From: Ralstonia pickettii
GTDB taxonomy: Bacteria; Pseudomonadota; Gammaproteobacteria; Burkholderiales; Burkholderiaceae
Assembly (NCBI RefSeq): GCF_000607165.1
Contig: NZ_JFZG01000006.1
Coordinates: 744,001 to 808,000, forward strand
Length of the DNA stretch: 64,000 bases
Direction of reading: 5' to 3'
Positions 53,257 to 62,564 of this stretch are shown piece after piece. The position numbers were made by a program, and so were the translations under genes. The stretch's first letter is position 1; every line of letters begins with the position of its first letter. A model generated the notes under the pieces. That model saw nothing but the letters and a program-made list of their open reading frames with translations, was not told where the DNA came from and searched no databases.

Positions 53257-54576
53257 ATGCTCGTCAACGCGCAGGTGCGCCGCGTCGCCATCCTCGGGGG
53301 TAACCGCATTCCGTTCGCGCGCTCGAATACGGCCTACGCTACGGCGTCGAACCAGCAGATGCTGACCGCCGCGCTGCAGGGCCTGATCGACCGCTTCAAC
53401 CTCCACGGCCAACGACTGGACGAAGTCGTGGCCGGCGCAGTCATCAAGCACGCGCGCGATTTCAACCTCACGCGCGAGACGGTGCTCTCAACCACGCTCG
53501 CCAAGCAGACACCCGCATACGACATACAGCAGGCATGCGGCACGGGGCTGGAAGCGGCCATCCTCGTCGCCAACAAGATCGCGCTGGGGCAGATCGACGT
53601 GGGTATTGCCGGCGGCACGGATACCACCTCCGATGCGCCTGTTGGGCTGAACGAAAAGATGCGCAAGATCCTGCTGGAGGCCAACCGCGCCAAGTCCACC
53701 GGCGCGCGCGTCAAGGCGCTGGCCGGTCTGCGGCCGTCAATGTTCGTGCGCCCATTGCTACCGCGCAACAGCGAGCCGCGCACCGGCCTGTCAATGGGCG
53801 AACACTGCGAATTGATGGCAAAGCGCTGGGGCATCCGCCGCGAAGACCAGGACGCGCTGGCCCTGCGCAGCCACCACAACCTCACGGCCGCTTACGAACG
53901 CGGTTTCTTCACCGACCTCATGACCGCTCACCTCGGGCTGGATCGCGACAACAACCTGCGCAGCAACCTGACCCTCGAGCAACTGGCGAAGCTGCAGCCG
54001 GTATTCGACCGCGGCGCGGCCGGCACCATGACCGCCGGCAATTCCACGCCGCTCACCGACGGCGCATCGTGCGTGCTGCTCGCCAGCGAAGACTGGGCGC
54101 GTGCGCACAACCTGCCCGTTCTGGCCTACATGACCTGCGCGGATACGGCTGCCGTCGATTTCTTCAGCGGCACGCCGGAGCAGAACGAAGGGCTGTTGAT
54201 GGCGCCGGCCTATGCCGTCTCGCGCATGCTGCAACGCGCGGGGCTCACGCTGCAGGACTTCGACTACTACGAGATCCACGAAGCCTTTGCCGCGCAGGTG
54301 CTCAGCACGCTCGCCGCCTGGGAATCGCCCGAATACTGCCGCGAAAAACTGGGCCGCAGCGCCCCGATGGGCAGCATCGACCGCACCAAGCTCAACGTGA
54401 ACGGCAGTTCGCTGGGCACGGGCCATCCGTTTGCCGCCACGGGCGGGCGCATTGTCGCGACGCTGGCCAAGATGCTGGCACAGCGCGGCGGCGGGCGCGG
54501 GCTGGTGTCGATCTGTGCCGCTGGCGGACAAGGCGTGGTGGCCATTCTGGAGCGCCCCGAAACGATGTCGCATTGA
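53257..54576 (+). CDS. Acetyl-CoA acyltransferase (thiolase, FadI/FadA2 type)
   Basis: Thiolase of 439 residues that cleaves 3-oxoacyl-CoA to acetyl-CoA and a shortened acyl-CoA. The nucleophile is Cys94 in QQACGTGLEA. The catalytic His in GTGHPFAATGGR and Cys in SICAAGGQG lie near the C-terminus, and the covering-loop NEGLLMAP is typical of long FadI-like thiolases. It starts four bases after the hydratase stop. No fadB or fadJ gene is next to it, so the usual multifunctional enzyme is replaced by the reductase and hydratase upstream. Confidence 0.92.
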   Translation: MLVNAQVRRVAILGGNRIPFARSNTAYATASNQQMLTAALQGLIDRFNLHGQRLDEVVAGAVIKHARDFNLTRETVLSTTLAKQTPAYDIQQACGTGLEAAILVANKIALGQIDVGIAGGTDTTSDAPVGLNEKMRKILLEANRAKSTGARVKALAGLRPSMFVRPLLPRNSEPRTGLSMGEHCELMAKRWGIRREDQDALALRSHHNLTAAYERGFFTDLMTAHLGLDRDNNLRSNLTLEQLAKLQPVFDRGAAGTMTAGNSTPLTDGASCVLLASEDWARAHNLPVLAYMTCADTAAVDFFSGTPEQNEGLLMAPAYAVSRMLQRAGLTLQDFDYYEIHEAFAAQVLSTLAAWESPEYCREKLGRSAPMGSIDRTKLNVNGSSLGTGHPFAATGGRIVATLAKMLAQRGGGRGLVSICAAGGQGVVAILERPETMSH

Positions 54577-54665
54577 ACCTTCGGGCCAATACGGGAACGG
54601 CCCGACCCGAGAACCCGCGCGGCACATAACAAAACCACGCCGCGTTTTTCATGGACGGAGACACC

Positions 54666-56405
54666 ATGAACACCGTTGCTGACCGCAACAGCCTTACCGA
54701 CCGCATCTGGCTGAAGTCGTACCCCGAGGGCGTACCCGCCGAGATCAATCCCGATCGCTATCACTCGCTGGTCGAGGTGTTTCGTGAATCGGTCGAGAAG
54801 TACCGCACCCGCGTCGCCTACGTGAGTGTCGGCACCCAGATGACCTACGACGAATGCGAACGCCAGGCCAAGCAGTTTGCGGCATGGCTGCAATCGCGCG
54901 GCGTGAAGAAGGGCGATCGCGTGGCGATCATGCTGCCCAACAGCCTGCAATATCCCGTGTGCCTGTTCGGCACGCTGCTGGCCGGCGCCATCGTCGTCAA
55001 CGTCAACCCGCTGTACACCGTGCCGGAACTGGCACACCAGCTGCGCGATTCCGGCGCACAGACGATCGTCGTGCTGGAGAACTTCGCACGCACGCTGGAA
55101 CAGGCGCTGCCCGGCAGCGAGATCCGCAACATCGTCATTACCGGTATTGGCGATCTGATGGGCGGCGCGATCAACCTCAAGGGCCGCGCGCTGAACTTCG
55201 TGATGCGCAACGTGCAGAAGCAGGTACCGCCCTACAAGCTGCCCTCGCCGGTCTGGCTGCGCGATGCGCTGGCCGTAGGCCGCTCACGCGCGATGCAGCC
55301 AGTGCAACTGGCGCCGGAAGACATCGCCTTCCTGCAATACACCGGCGGCACCACGGGCGTGGCCAAGGGCGCGATGCTCACCCACCGCAACATCATCGCC
55401 AACCTGCTGCAGGCGGAAGAGTGGTCCAAGAGCATGCTCAACGGCGGCGTGGAAACCAACGTCACGCTGCTGCCGCTGTATCACATCTTCTCGCTCACGG
55501 TGAACCTGCTGATGTTCATGACGCTGGGCGGGCGCAATATCCTGATCGCCAATCCGCGTGACACCAAGCGCGTGATCTTCATCCTGCGCAATGAGCGCTT
55601 TTCGGGCATTGCGGGCGTGAACACGTTGTTCAATGCGCTGCTGGAAGATCCGGACTTTGCCAAGCGGGATTTCTCGGCCATGAAGATCACCATCGGTGGC
55701 GGCATGGCAGTGCAGCGCGCGATCGCGCAGCGCTGGAAAGAGGTGACGGGCCATACCATCGTTGAAGGCTACGGGCTGACGGAGTGCTCGCCAGTCGTGT
55801 CGATGAACCCGCCGCACGTAACCGAATTCAGCGGCACGATCGGGCTGCCCGCGCCGTCCACCGAAGTACGCTTCAAGCGCGACGACGGCACGATCGCGCC
55901 GCTGGGCGAACCCGGCGAACTGCAGGTGCGCGGGCCGCAAGTCATGCGCGGCTACTGGCAGCGCCCGGAAGAAACCGCCAAGTCCATCGATGCCAAAGGC
56001 TGGTTCTCCACTGGCGACATCGGCGTGATGGACGCCAACGGCTACATCCGCCTGATCGACCGCAAGAAGGACATGATCCTGGTCTCGGGTTTCAATGTGT
56101 ACCCGAACGAGATCGAAGACGTGGTAGCGCTGCACCCCGAAGTGCTGGAGGTGGCGGCCATTGGCGTGCCAGACCCGGTGGCTGGCGAACGCGTGAAGAT
56201 CATCGTGGTGCCGCGCACCGGCGCACTGACCGAGCCCGCACTGCTCGAACACTGCCGCGCCCATCTGACCGGCTACAAGATGCCGCGCATCGTCGAGTTC
56301 CGCCACGAAGAGTTGCCCAAGTCGACGGTGGGCAAGATCCTGCGCCGCGAACTGCGCGATGCCGATCCGGACATCAAGCGCGCCCGCGCGCAGGCGCAGC
56401 AATAA
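54666..56405 (+). CDS. fadD: Long-chain fatty acid-CoA ligase
   Basis: ATP-dependent acyl-CoA ligase, 579 residues. The AMP-binding motif YTGGTTGVAKG is at 225-235. Later elements are EGYGLTECSPVVSMN, the acyl-adenylate motif GWFSTGDIGVMDANGYIRLI and the final KSTVGKILRREL with the catalytic Lys. It activates fatty acids for the beta-oxidation steps encoded upstream. The ATG at 54666 has GGAG five bases upstream; an in-frame ATG at 54651 lacks one. It is about 90 bases from the thiolase gene and probably in the same transcript. Confidence 0.93.
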   Translation: MNTVADRNSLTDRIWLKSYPEGVPAEINPDRYHSLVEVFRESVEKYRTRVAYVSVGTQMTYDECERQAKQFAAWLQSRGVKKGDRVAIMLPNSLQYPVCLFGTLLAGAIVVNVNPLYTVPELAHQLRDSGAQTIVVLENFARTLEQALPGSEIRNIVITGIGDLMGGAINLKGRALNFVMRNVQKQVPPYKLPSPVWLRDALAVGRSRAMQPVQLAPEDIAFLQYTGGTTGVAKGAMLTHRNIIANLLQAEEWSKSMLNGGVETNVTLLPLYHIFSLTVNLLMFMTLGGRNILIANPRDTKRVIFILRNERFSGIAGVNTLFNALLEDPDFAKRDFSAMKITIGGGMAVQRAIAQRWKEVTGHTIVEGYGLTECSPVVSMNPPHVTEFSGTIGLPAPSTEVRFKRDDGTIAPLGEPGELQVRGPQVMRGYWQRPEETAKSIDAKGWFSTGDIGVMDANGYIRLIDRKKDMILVSGFNVYPNEIEDVVALHPEVLEVAAIGVPDPVAGERVKIIVVPRTGALTEPALLEHCRAHLTGYKMPRIVEFRHEELPKSTVGKILRRELRDADPDIKRARAQAQQ

Positions 56406-56425
56406 CAACATCACCGGAGACTTGT

Positions 56426-57331
56426 ATGCGCTTGCGTACTCTCGCCCTGGCCATGGTACTGGCAGGCGCCGCACACGCCTGGGCCCAGCCCGCCACGCCG
56501 GATGCTTCCGTGCCTGCGGCAGCCGCACCGACGGCCACATCGCAATCGGCGGCCATCGGCAGCTTTGCCGCCATGGACATCGCCAGGCAGACGGCTTGGC
56601 TCGGCAGCCAGGTCCACGCCAACGCGTTTGCGGGCTGGTCTGACGAAGACGTCCTCGCCATGGCGCAGGCCATGAAGCCCGAAACACTGGTGCGCTGGCT
56701 CAAGGGCGAGGCGGCCAAGCTGCCCGAATATGAATACCGCATGCGCCGCCAGGAACGCGTGAAAGACCAGTGGCAAAGCCAGCCGGCGCTCATGCTCATC
56801 CGCTACCGCAACGCGCCCCGACAGGTCTACGCGCGCTGGCTCAAGGGCGGCTCGCACGCTGGTCAGGAAATCATCTATGACGAAACCGTGCGCAAGGACG
56901 AGATGTACGGCCACCTGGGCGGCCTCGTCGATTTCGTGGCGATCTGGAGCGCGCTGGATGGCTCGCTGGCCAGATCGCAGTCGAACCACACGGCACGCGA
57001 GCTGGGGCTGCAGTTCATCGTCGATACGCTCGAGCGCGACGGACGCGCCCACGTGGCAGCCGGCAGCAGCGGCAAGTTCAGTGAAGCCAAAATGGTGACC
57101 GAAGACGGTGAGCGCATGCTGCGGCTGACCTGGGATGCGCCAAGCGGACCACCCACGTTCTACGCCAAGCGCGTGCGCCTGTACTTCGACCTCAAAAACC
57201 CGTGGGTGCGCATTGAAGAAGCGTGGGATGAATCGGGCAATCAGCTCGAGAAAATCGTCATTGAGAGCGTGGCGCGCAAGACGTGGAGCGACCAGACTTT
57301 CAACCCGAAAAATCCGGAATACAAATTTTAG
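56426..57331 (+). CDS. Exported DUF1571 protein
   Basis: A 301-residue exported protein. A signal peptide (MRLRTLALAMVLAGAAHAWA) is cleaved near residue 20. The body fits DUF1571, a family of unknown function with beta-rich proteins of the outer-membrane lipoprotein-carrier (LolA/LppX-like) type; the strand RRQERVKDQWQSQPALMLIR and the later YFDLKNPWVRIEEAWDESGN support this. It lies 20 bases after fadD, so it may be part of the fatty-acid operon and act in the periplasm on lipids. The gene is followed by a gap of about 210 bases and ompW. Confidence 0.82.
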   Translation: MRLRTLALAMVLAGAAHAWAQPATPDASVPAAAAPTATSQSAAIGSFAAMDIARQTAWLGSQVHANAFAGWSDEDVLAMAQAMKPETLVRWLKGEAAKLPEYEYRMRRQERVKDQWQSQPALMLIRYRNAPRQVYARWLKGGSHAGQEIIYDETVRKDEMYGHLGGLVDFVAIWSALDGSLARSQSNHTARELGLQFIVDTLERDGRAHVAAGSSGKFSEAKMVTEDGERMLRLTWDAPSGPPTFYAKRVRLYFDLKNPWVRIEEAWDESGNQLEKIVIESVARKTWSDQTFNPKNPEYKF

Positions 57332-57542
57332 ACAGCAGCCCGGAGACCGTTGTGGGCCAAGGCTCCGCCGACCGGTGGAGAGTATGAAACGAGACTAGGG
57401 GAAACCCCTTGTTGCGTGCGTACACGCTAGAGGAAAACTTCGATCGTCGCAGCGCAACCGAACAAAAGCGCTGCGTTATGCTGCGGAAACACAAATCGCC
57501 ACACCAAGGCGTGATAACAATCCAATCCAGAGAGACAACCAC

Positions 57543-58472
57543 ATGAACCGCACCGCCCTCCGCCTTGCTGCAGCCCTTGCCTGCGCTGCCGCCAGCACCC
57601 TTGCTGCCCCCCTGGCTCACGCCCAATCCACCGCAGAGGCCAACGTGGCCGCAAGCGCCAGCAGCGGTAGCGGCAGTGGCATCAGCAGCAGTGGTGGCGG
57701 ATTCAGCGGCTTCATGGACAACTACGTCTGGGGCCGCAACGTCATGGCACTGGGCTGGTTCTACATCCGCCCGATGGATTCGGCCACGCCGCTGACCACC
57801 ACCACCAGCGCACTGGGCCTGGGCACCTACCAGTCGCCAGGAACTGACGTGAAAGTCAGTAACGCCAATACGCTGTCGCTCACGTTCACGCACTTCTTTA
57901 CCGACAACATCGCCGGTACGTTCGTGGGTGGCGTGCCTCCCAAGTTCAACCTGTATGGCAGCGGCAATGTGATCGCGCCGGTGCCGGTTGTTGGGCCGCT
58001 GACGCTGATCAATCTGGGCCTGCCGCAAAACAACCCGGTCGCCACCGTGCGTGAATGGAGCCCGGCAATCGTCGCGCAGTACTACTTCGGCACCAAGGAA
58101 AGCAAGCTGCGCCCGTTTGTCGGCGCAGGCGTCAGCTACAACTTCTTCACCAACCTGAAGCTGAACCAGAACTTCGTCAACGGCCTGCAAAACCTGGGGC
58201 AGGTGCTGCAGCTCGGCATGGGCCAGGTTCCGACGGGCCCGGCCAAGGTGACGGCGGAAACGTCCAGCTCGTGGACGCCGGTCGCCAATGTGGGCGTGTC
58301 GTATGAGTTCGCCAAGAACTGGACCGCCATCGGCACGGTGTCATACCTGCCGCTGAAGACGACCTCCACCATCACGATCCGCAGCCAGCAAGGCCAGGTG
58401 CTGGCGGTCAACAAGACCGACATCAAGGTCGACCCGATCGTGTTCGGGCTGGCTGTGGGTTACAAGTTCTAA
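57543..58472 (+). CDS. ompW: OmpW-family outer-membrane protein
   Basis: An outer-membrane eight-stranded beta-barrel of 309 residues, larger than E. coli OmpW (about 210). A signal peptide ends near residue 27 at AHAQS. The glycine/serine-rich stretch ASSGSGSGISSSGGG (about 40-54) is a spacer before the barrel. Typical barrel strands end in the C-terminal FGLAVGYKF, with Phe as the last residue, as required for Bam insertion. OmpW proteins transport small hydrophobic molecules. It follows a fatty-acid operon, but has its own leader and a terminator after it. Confidence 0.9.
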   Translation: MNRTALRLAAALACAAASTLAAPLAHAQSTAEANVAASASSGSGSGISSSGGGFSGFMDNYVWGRNVMALGWFYIRPMDSATPLTTTTSALGLGTYQSPGTDVKVSNANTLSLTFTHFFTDNIAGTFVGGVPPKFNLYGSGNVIAPVPVVGPLTLINLGLPQNNPVATVREWSPAIVAQYYFGTKESKLRPFVGAGVSYNFFTNLKLNQNFVNGLQNLGQVLQLGMGQVPTGPAKVTAETSSSWTPVANVGVSYEFAKNWTAIGTVSYLPLKTTSTITIRSQQGQVLAVNKTDIKVDPIVFGLAVGYKF

Positions 58473-58493
58473 GCCGCAGAATTGCTCCATCGC

Positions 58494-58520
58494 AAAACGC
58501 CACCTCCGGGTGGCGTTTTT
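58494..58520 (+). terminator. Terminator after ompW
   Basis: Stem AAAACGCCACC / GGTGGCGTTTT with a TCCG loop followed by T residues, about 22 bases after the ompW stop. Confidence 0.9.
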
Positions 58521-58612
58521 CATTGGGGCGCGACCCGATATCATGGCGGACTATTACGCGCCGATTTGCGCGCCGATTTCCGGATCCCTCGCCCCACACC
58601 CACGTCACATCC

Positions 58613-59611
58613 ATGAGCCAGCCTTCCATCGCCATCGTCGGAGCCGGCATTGCCGGTGTTGCCTGTGCCAACGCGCTTGCCGCAGAAGGCATTGCCACCA
58701 CGGTCTATGAGCGCGCGGGCGGTGTGGGAGGCCGGCTGGCCACCACGGTGCTACCCGAGTCCGCCCCTGCGTATGCGTTCGACCACGGCGCGCAGTCGTT
58801 CAACGTGCGCAGCGAGGCCTTCCGCCGCGCGGTAGATGCTGCTGGCCGTCAGGGTTCGGTGCTGCCGTGGCCCGCGCGCTGGGGCCATCGCACGGTCGAC
58901 GCCCTGCAAGCCGATTCACGCGACGAAGCCCGTTACGTCGGCCTGCCCGGCATGGGCGCGCTGGTGCGCAGCCTGGCCGCGCCACTGGATGTGCGTTTCG
59001 GTCACGCCGTCACGCGTGTCGCGCACGATGGCCGGCGCTGGACGATTGAGCGCAACGGCACGGACACCGCCTACGCCGACATCGTCGCCCTGGCCTTGCC
59101 AGCGCCTGAACTGCCGGCGCTGTTTCATGGCGCCACGCCGGCGTCGCTGCAGGAAGCCATCGCCCCGGTGCATTACGCCCCGTGCTGGGCGCTGATGATG
59201 GGTTTTGCGCAACCGCTGGACCTGCCGTATGACGGCATCCGCATCGACGACGACATGCTCGCCTGGGCGGCCCGCGACAACACCAAGCCGGGGCGCGTCA
59301 TGGTCGATGAATCCTGGGTGGTGCATGCGTCGCCGGGCTGGTCGGCAGCGCACGCTCAGGACACCCCCGAACAGGCGCTCCACGCCATGTACGCACGCTT
59401 TGCCGAAGCCTTCCCGGGCACGCCGCAGCCTGATGTGGTGGCCGCGCACCTGTGGCCGCACGCGCTGGTGGAGCAGTCCGCCGGCATGCCGTGCCACTGG
59501 GACGCCGCCGCCCGCCTGGGCGCCTGCGGTGACTGGTGCGAAGGCCCGCGCGTGGAAGCCGCGTTCCTGAGCGGTGTTGCACTGGCGGCCAAGATTGCCG
59601 AAGCGCTATAA
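58613..59611 (+). CDS. Renalase-like NAD(P)/FAD-dependent oxidoreductase
   Basis: A 332-residue flavin amine-oxidase-fold protein. It opens with the FAD motif AIVGAGIAGVACANALAAEG near residues 6-25, then ERAGGVGGRLATT, the GG doublet of amine-oxidase-type flavoproteins. A WPHALVEQSAGMPCHWD stretch and the C-terminal GDWCEGPRVEAAFLSGVALA are typical of bacterial renalase relatives. Renalases oxidise off-pathway dihydro-forms of NAD(P)H; some annotated members do so in bacteria. The ATG at 58613 begins directly before the FAD motif. It is a single gene after the ompW terminator. Confidence 0.87.
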   Translation: MSQPSIAIVGAGIAGVACANALAAEGIATTVYERAGGVGGRLATTVLPESAPAYAFDHGAQSFNVRSEAFRRAVDAAGRQGSVLPWPARWGHRTVDALQADSRDEARYVGLPGMGALVRSLAAPLDVRFGHAVTRVAHDGRRWTIERNGTDTAYADIVALALPAPELPALFHGATPASLQEAIAPVHYAPCWALMMGFAQPLDLPYDGIRIDDDMLAWAARDNTKPGRVMVDESWVVHASPGWSAAHAQDTPEQALHAMYARFAEAFPGTPQPDVVAAHLWPHALVEQSAGMPCHWDAAARLGACGDWCEGPRVEAAFLSGVALAAKIAEAL

Positions 59612-59701
59612 GACTTGGCCCCGGAACGCTACAATATCGGGTTGTCTCGTGTTTCGTGTGCCGGGTCGCTCACCCGGCGGTGGCTTTCTTCTGACGACGC
59701 C

Positions 59702-60115
59702 ATGCGCACCCGACGCCAAGTCCTCGCCCTCGCCTTTGCTGCCGTTACTGCGGCCGCGGCGCCGCTGCTGTCTCATGCGCAAGTGCTGCGTAACATTCCG
59801 GCGACGGCTCCGGCGGCCCAGTTGACCATCAATTCGGCCAACTCCGGCACGCTGAGTACCGGCAGCACCGGCGTCGTCCGTATCCTGCTGTTGGGCTTCG
59901 GGAGCACCAGCGCCGATATCCGCTTCGCCCCTGGCGTGCGGATTCTGTCGCTGGATGGGCGCCTGTTGCCGACCTCCACGGTGGTCGGCCAGACGTTCAA
60001 GGTGCGCTATCAGCTCGATCTGTATCAGCAGTTGCTGACCGCCTGGGTTGTCAGCGATGACGATTACAAGGCCGCGGTGGCTGCCCAAAATCAGGCGCAA
60101 ACGCAGTCTCAGTAG
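59702..60115 (+). CDS. Small exported protein of unknown function
   Basis: A 137-residue protein with a twin-arginine-like signal peptide start ([20 protein letters not shown]), cleaved after AHA near residue 26. The mature part is Ser/Thr/Gly-rich and probably beta-stranded ([20 protein letters not shown]), ending in a glutamine-rich tail. I recognise no domain. It lies about 50 bases before miaB on the same strand, with no terminator between, so it could share a promoter with miaB-phoH-ybeY. It seems specific to Ralstonia and relatives, from memory only. Confidence 0.75.
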   Translation: MRTRRQVLALAFAAVTAAAAPLLSHAQVLRNIPATAPAAQLTINSANSGTLSTGSTGVVRILLLGFGSTSADIRFAPGVRILSLDGRLLPTSTVVGQTFKVRYQLDLYQQLLTAWVVSDDDYKAAVAAQNQAQTQSQ

Positions 60116-60167
60116 TCAGAGCACCCCACGAAGCACGTGCCCCCAGGTCAACCACTGTGAACGGCAC

Positions 60168-61538
60168 ATGAAAAAAGTCTTCATCAAAACCTACGGCTGC
60201 CAGATGAACGAGTACGACTCGGACAAGATGTCCGACGTGCTCAACGCGGCTGAAGGCCTCGTCCCCACCGACACGCCCGAAGATGCGGACGTGATCCTCT
60301 TCAACACATGCTCCGTGCGCGAGAAAGCGCAGGAGAAGGTGTTCTCCGAACTCGGCCGCGTGAAGGCGCTCAAGGCGCTCAAGCCGGATCTCGTGGTCGG
60401 CGTGGGCGGCTGCGTGGCCAGTCAGGAGGGCGCCTCCATCGTGGCGCGCGCACCTTACGTAGACGTGGTGTTCGGCCCGCAGACGCTGCACCGCCTGCCG
60501 GAGCTGATCGCCGCGCGCCGCCGCACGGGCCGCTCGCAGGTCGACGTGTCGTTCCCCGAGATCGAAAAATTCGACCACCTGCCGCCTGCGCGCGTCGATG
60601 GCGCCACCGCTTTCGTGTCGATCATGGAAGGCTGCTCGAAATACTGTAGCTACTGCGTGGTGCCGTACACGCGCGGCGAAGAAGTCTCGCGCCCGTTCGA
60701 CGACGTGCTTGCCGAAGTGGCCGGCCTGGCAGAACAGGGCGTGCGCGAAGTCACCCTGCTGGGCCAGAACGTGAACGCCTACATGGGCAAGATGGGCGAC
60801 ACGAGCGAGCGCGCCGATTTCGCGCTGCTGCTCGAATACGTGGCCGAGATTCCGGGCATCGAGCGCATCCGCTACACGACCAGCCACCCGAAGGAATTCA
60901 GCTCGCGCCTGATCGAGGCCTATGCCACCAACCCGAAGCTCGTCGACCACCTGCACCTGCCCGTGCAGCATGGCTCCGACCGCATCCTGATGGCGATGAA
61001 GCGCGGCTACACGGTGCTCGAATACAAGAGCAGCATCCGCAAGCTGCGCGCGATCCGGCCGAACATCTCGATCGCCACCGACTTCATCGTCGGCTTTCCT
61101 GGCGAGACCGATGCGGACTTCGCCAAGACGATGGACCTGATTCACGAGATCGGCTACGACACCTCGTTCAGTTTCATCTACAGCCCGCGCCCCGGCACGC
61201 CGGCCGCCAACCTGCACGACGATACGCCGCAGGCCGTCAAGCTCGAACGCCTGAAACATTTGCAGGCGACCATCGAAGAAAACGTAGCGCGCATCAGCCA
61301 AGGCATGGTCGGCAGCGTGCAGCGCATTCTGGTGGAAGGCCCGTCGCGCAAGGATCCGACCGAACTGCACGGCCGCACCGAGAACAACCGCGTCGTCAAC
61401 TTCGCGCTGCCAGATCTGCCGCAGGCGCGCCGCGAACAGCTGATCGGCCAGATGCTGGACGTGCGCATCGTGCACGCCTTCCCGCATTCGCTGCGTGGCG
61501 AAGTGGCGGAACAGCGTACGGCCAGCGCGACTCACTGA
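60168..61538 (+). CDS. miaB: tRNA-2-methylthio-N6-dimethylallyladenosine synthase
   Basis: Radical-SAM methylthiotransferase that converts i6A37 to ms2i6A37 in tRNAs reading UNN codons; 456 residues. The N-terminal UPF0004 domain holds Cys11, Cys48 and Cys82 for the auxiliary iron-sulfur cluster. The radical-SAM motif CSKYCSYC gives Cys156, Cys160 and Cys163. A TRAM domain (about 385-445) binds tRNA. The ATG at 60168 starts [18 protein letters not shown], the universal MiaB beginning. phoH and ybeY follow on the same strand. Confidence 0.97.
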   Translation: MKKVFIKTYGCQMNEYDSDKMSDVLNAAEGLVPTDTPEDADVILFNTCSVREKAQEKVFSELGRVKALKALKPDLVVGVGGCVASQEGASIVARAPYVDVVFGPQTLHRLPELIAARRRTGRSQVDVSFPEIEKFDHLPPARVDGATAFVSIMEGCSKYCSYCVVPYTRGEEVSRPFDDVLAEVAGLAEQGVREVTLLGQNVNAYMGKMGDTSERADFALLLEYVAEIPGIERIRYTTSHPKEFSSRLIEAYATNPKLVDHLHLPVQHGSDRILMAMKRGYTVLEYKSSIRKLRAIRPNISIATDFIVGFPGETDADFAKTMDLIHEIGYDTSFSFIYSPRPGTPAANLHDDTPQAVKLERLKHLQATIEENVARISQGMVGSVQRILVEGPSRKDPTELHGRTENNRVVNFALPDLPQARREQLIGQMLDVRIVHAFPHSLRGEVAEQRTASATH

Positions 61539-61559
61539 TCGTCAACACGACCTGACTTG

Positions 61560-62552
61560 ATGAAACCAACCACCGCAGAATTCACAGCGCCGAAGAACGA
61601 CAACACGCGCCTGCAGAACCTGTGCGGGCCGCTGGACGAGAACCTGCGCCAAATCGAGCAGGCGCTGGACGTGACCATCAACCGGCGCGGCAGCAAGTTC
61701 ACCGTGCGCGGCGCCAACGCACAAGGCGCGGCCAACGCGCTGGAAACGTTCTACAACGCCGCGCGCGAGCCGCTGTCGGTGGACGACATCCAGCTCGGCC
61801 TGGTGGAAACCCGCCAGGTGGCCGCACACGGCGCTTACCTGCCGGAATCGAGCGCCGACGTGCCGGATGGCAATGATCTGTCGCCGGTGCTGCACACGCG
61901 CCGTACCGATCTGCATGGCCGCACACCGATGCAGCGCGAGTACCTGCGCAGCATCCTCTCGCACGACCTGTCATTTGGCATCGGCCCTGCGGGTACGGGC
62001 AAGACGTATCTGGCCGTGGCCTGCGCGGTGGATGCGCTGGAGCGCGACGCCATCAAGCGCATCGTGCTGACACGCCCGGCGGTGGAAGCTGGCGAGCGCC
62101 TGGGCTTCCTGCCCGGCGATCTCGCACAAAAGGTGGACCCGTACCTGCGTCCGCTGTACGACGCGCTGTACGACCTGCTTGGCTTCGACAAGACGCAGAA
62201 GATGTTCGAGCGCCAGATGATCGAAATCGCGCCGCTGGCGTACATGCGCGGGCGCACGCTCAATCACGCCTTCATCATCCTGGACGAAGCCCAGAACACC
62301 ACGCCGGAACAGATGAAGATGTTCCTCACCCGGATCGGCTTCGGCTCCAAGGCGGTGATCACCGGCGACACAACGCAGATCGATCTGCCGCGCGGCCAGA
62401 AGAGCGGCCTGATCGAAGCGCAGCATGTGCTGCGTGACGTGCGTGGCGTGTCGATGACGCGCTTTACCAGCGTCGACGTGGTGCGGCACCCGCTGGTGGC
62501 CCGCATCGTCGAGGCCTATGACGAATTCCATGCCCAGCATAAAGATGCATAA
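61560..62552 (+). CDS. ybeZ: PhoH-family ATPase (YbeZ)
   Basis: PhoH/YbeZ-type nucleotide-binding protein, 330 residues, related to P-loop RNA helicases and functionally tied to YbeY and ribosome maturation. Walker A GPAGTGKT is at 142-149 and Walker B IILDEAQN lies near 238-245; an N-terminal RNA-binding-like stretch (LDVTINRRGSKFTVRGA) precedes them. The ATG at 61560 is chosen; an in-frame TTG directly before it is less likely. It lies between miaB (21 bases) and ybeY (12 bases), the standard order. Confidence 0.94.
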   Translation: MKPTTAEFTAPKNDNTRLQNLCGPLDENLRQIEQALDVTINRRGSKFTVRGANAQGAANALETFYNAAREPLSVDDIQLGLVETRQVAAHGAYLPESSADVPDGNDLSPVLHTRRTDLHGRTPMQREYLRSILSHDLSFGIGPAGTGKTYLAVACAVDALERDAIKRIVLTRPAVEAGERLGFLPGDLAQKVDPYLRPLYDALYDLLGFDKTQKMFERQMIEIAPLAYMRGRTLNHAFIILDEAQNTTPEQMKMFLTRIGFGSKAVITGDTTQIDLPRGQKSGLIEAQHVLRDVRGVSMTRFTSVDVVRHPLVARIVEAYDEFHAQHKDA

Positions 62553-62564
62553 GGACGCCTGAAC

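Noticed and set aside
60051-61535. A 494-codon open frame antisense to miaB
   Set aside because: miaB is certain from its cysteine motifs; the antisense product shows no protein-like features.
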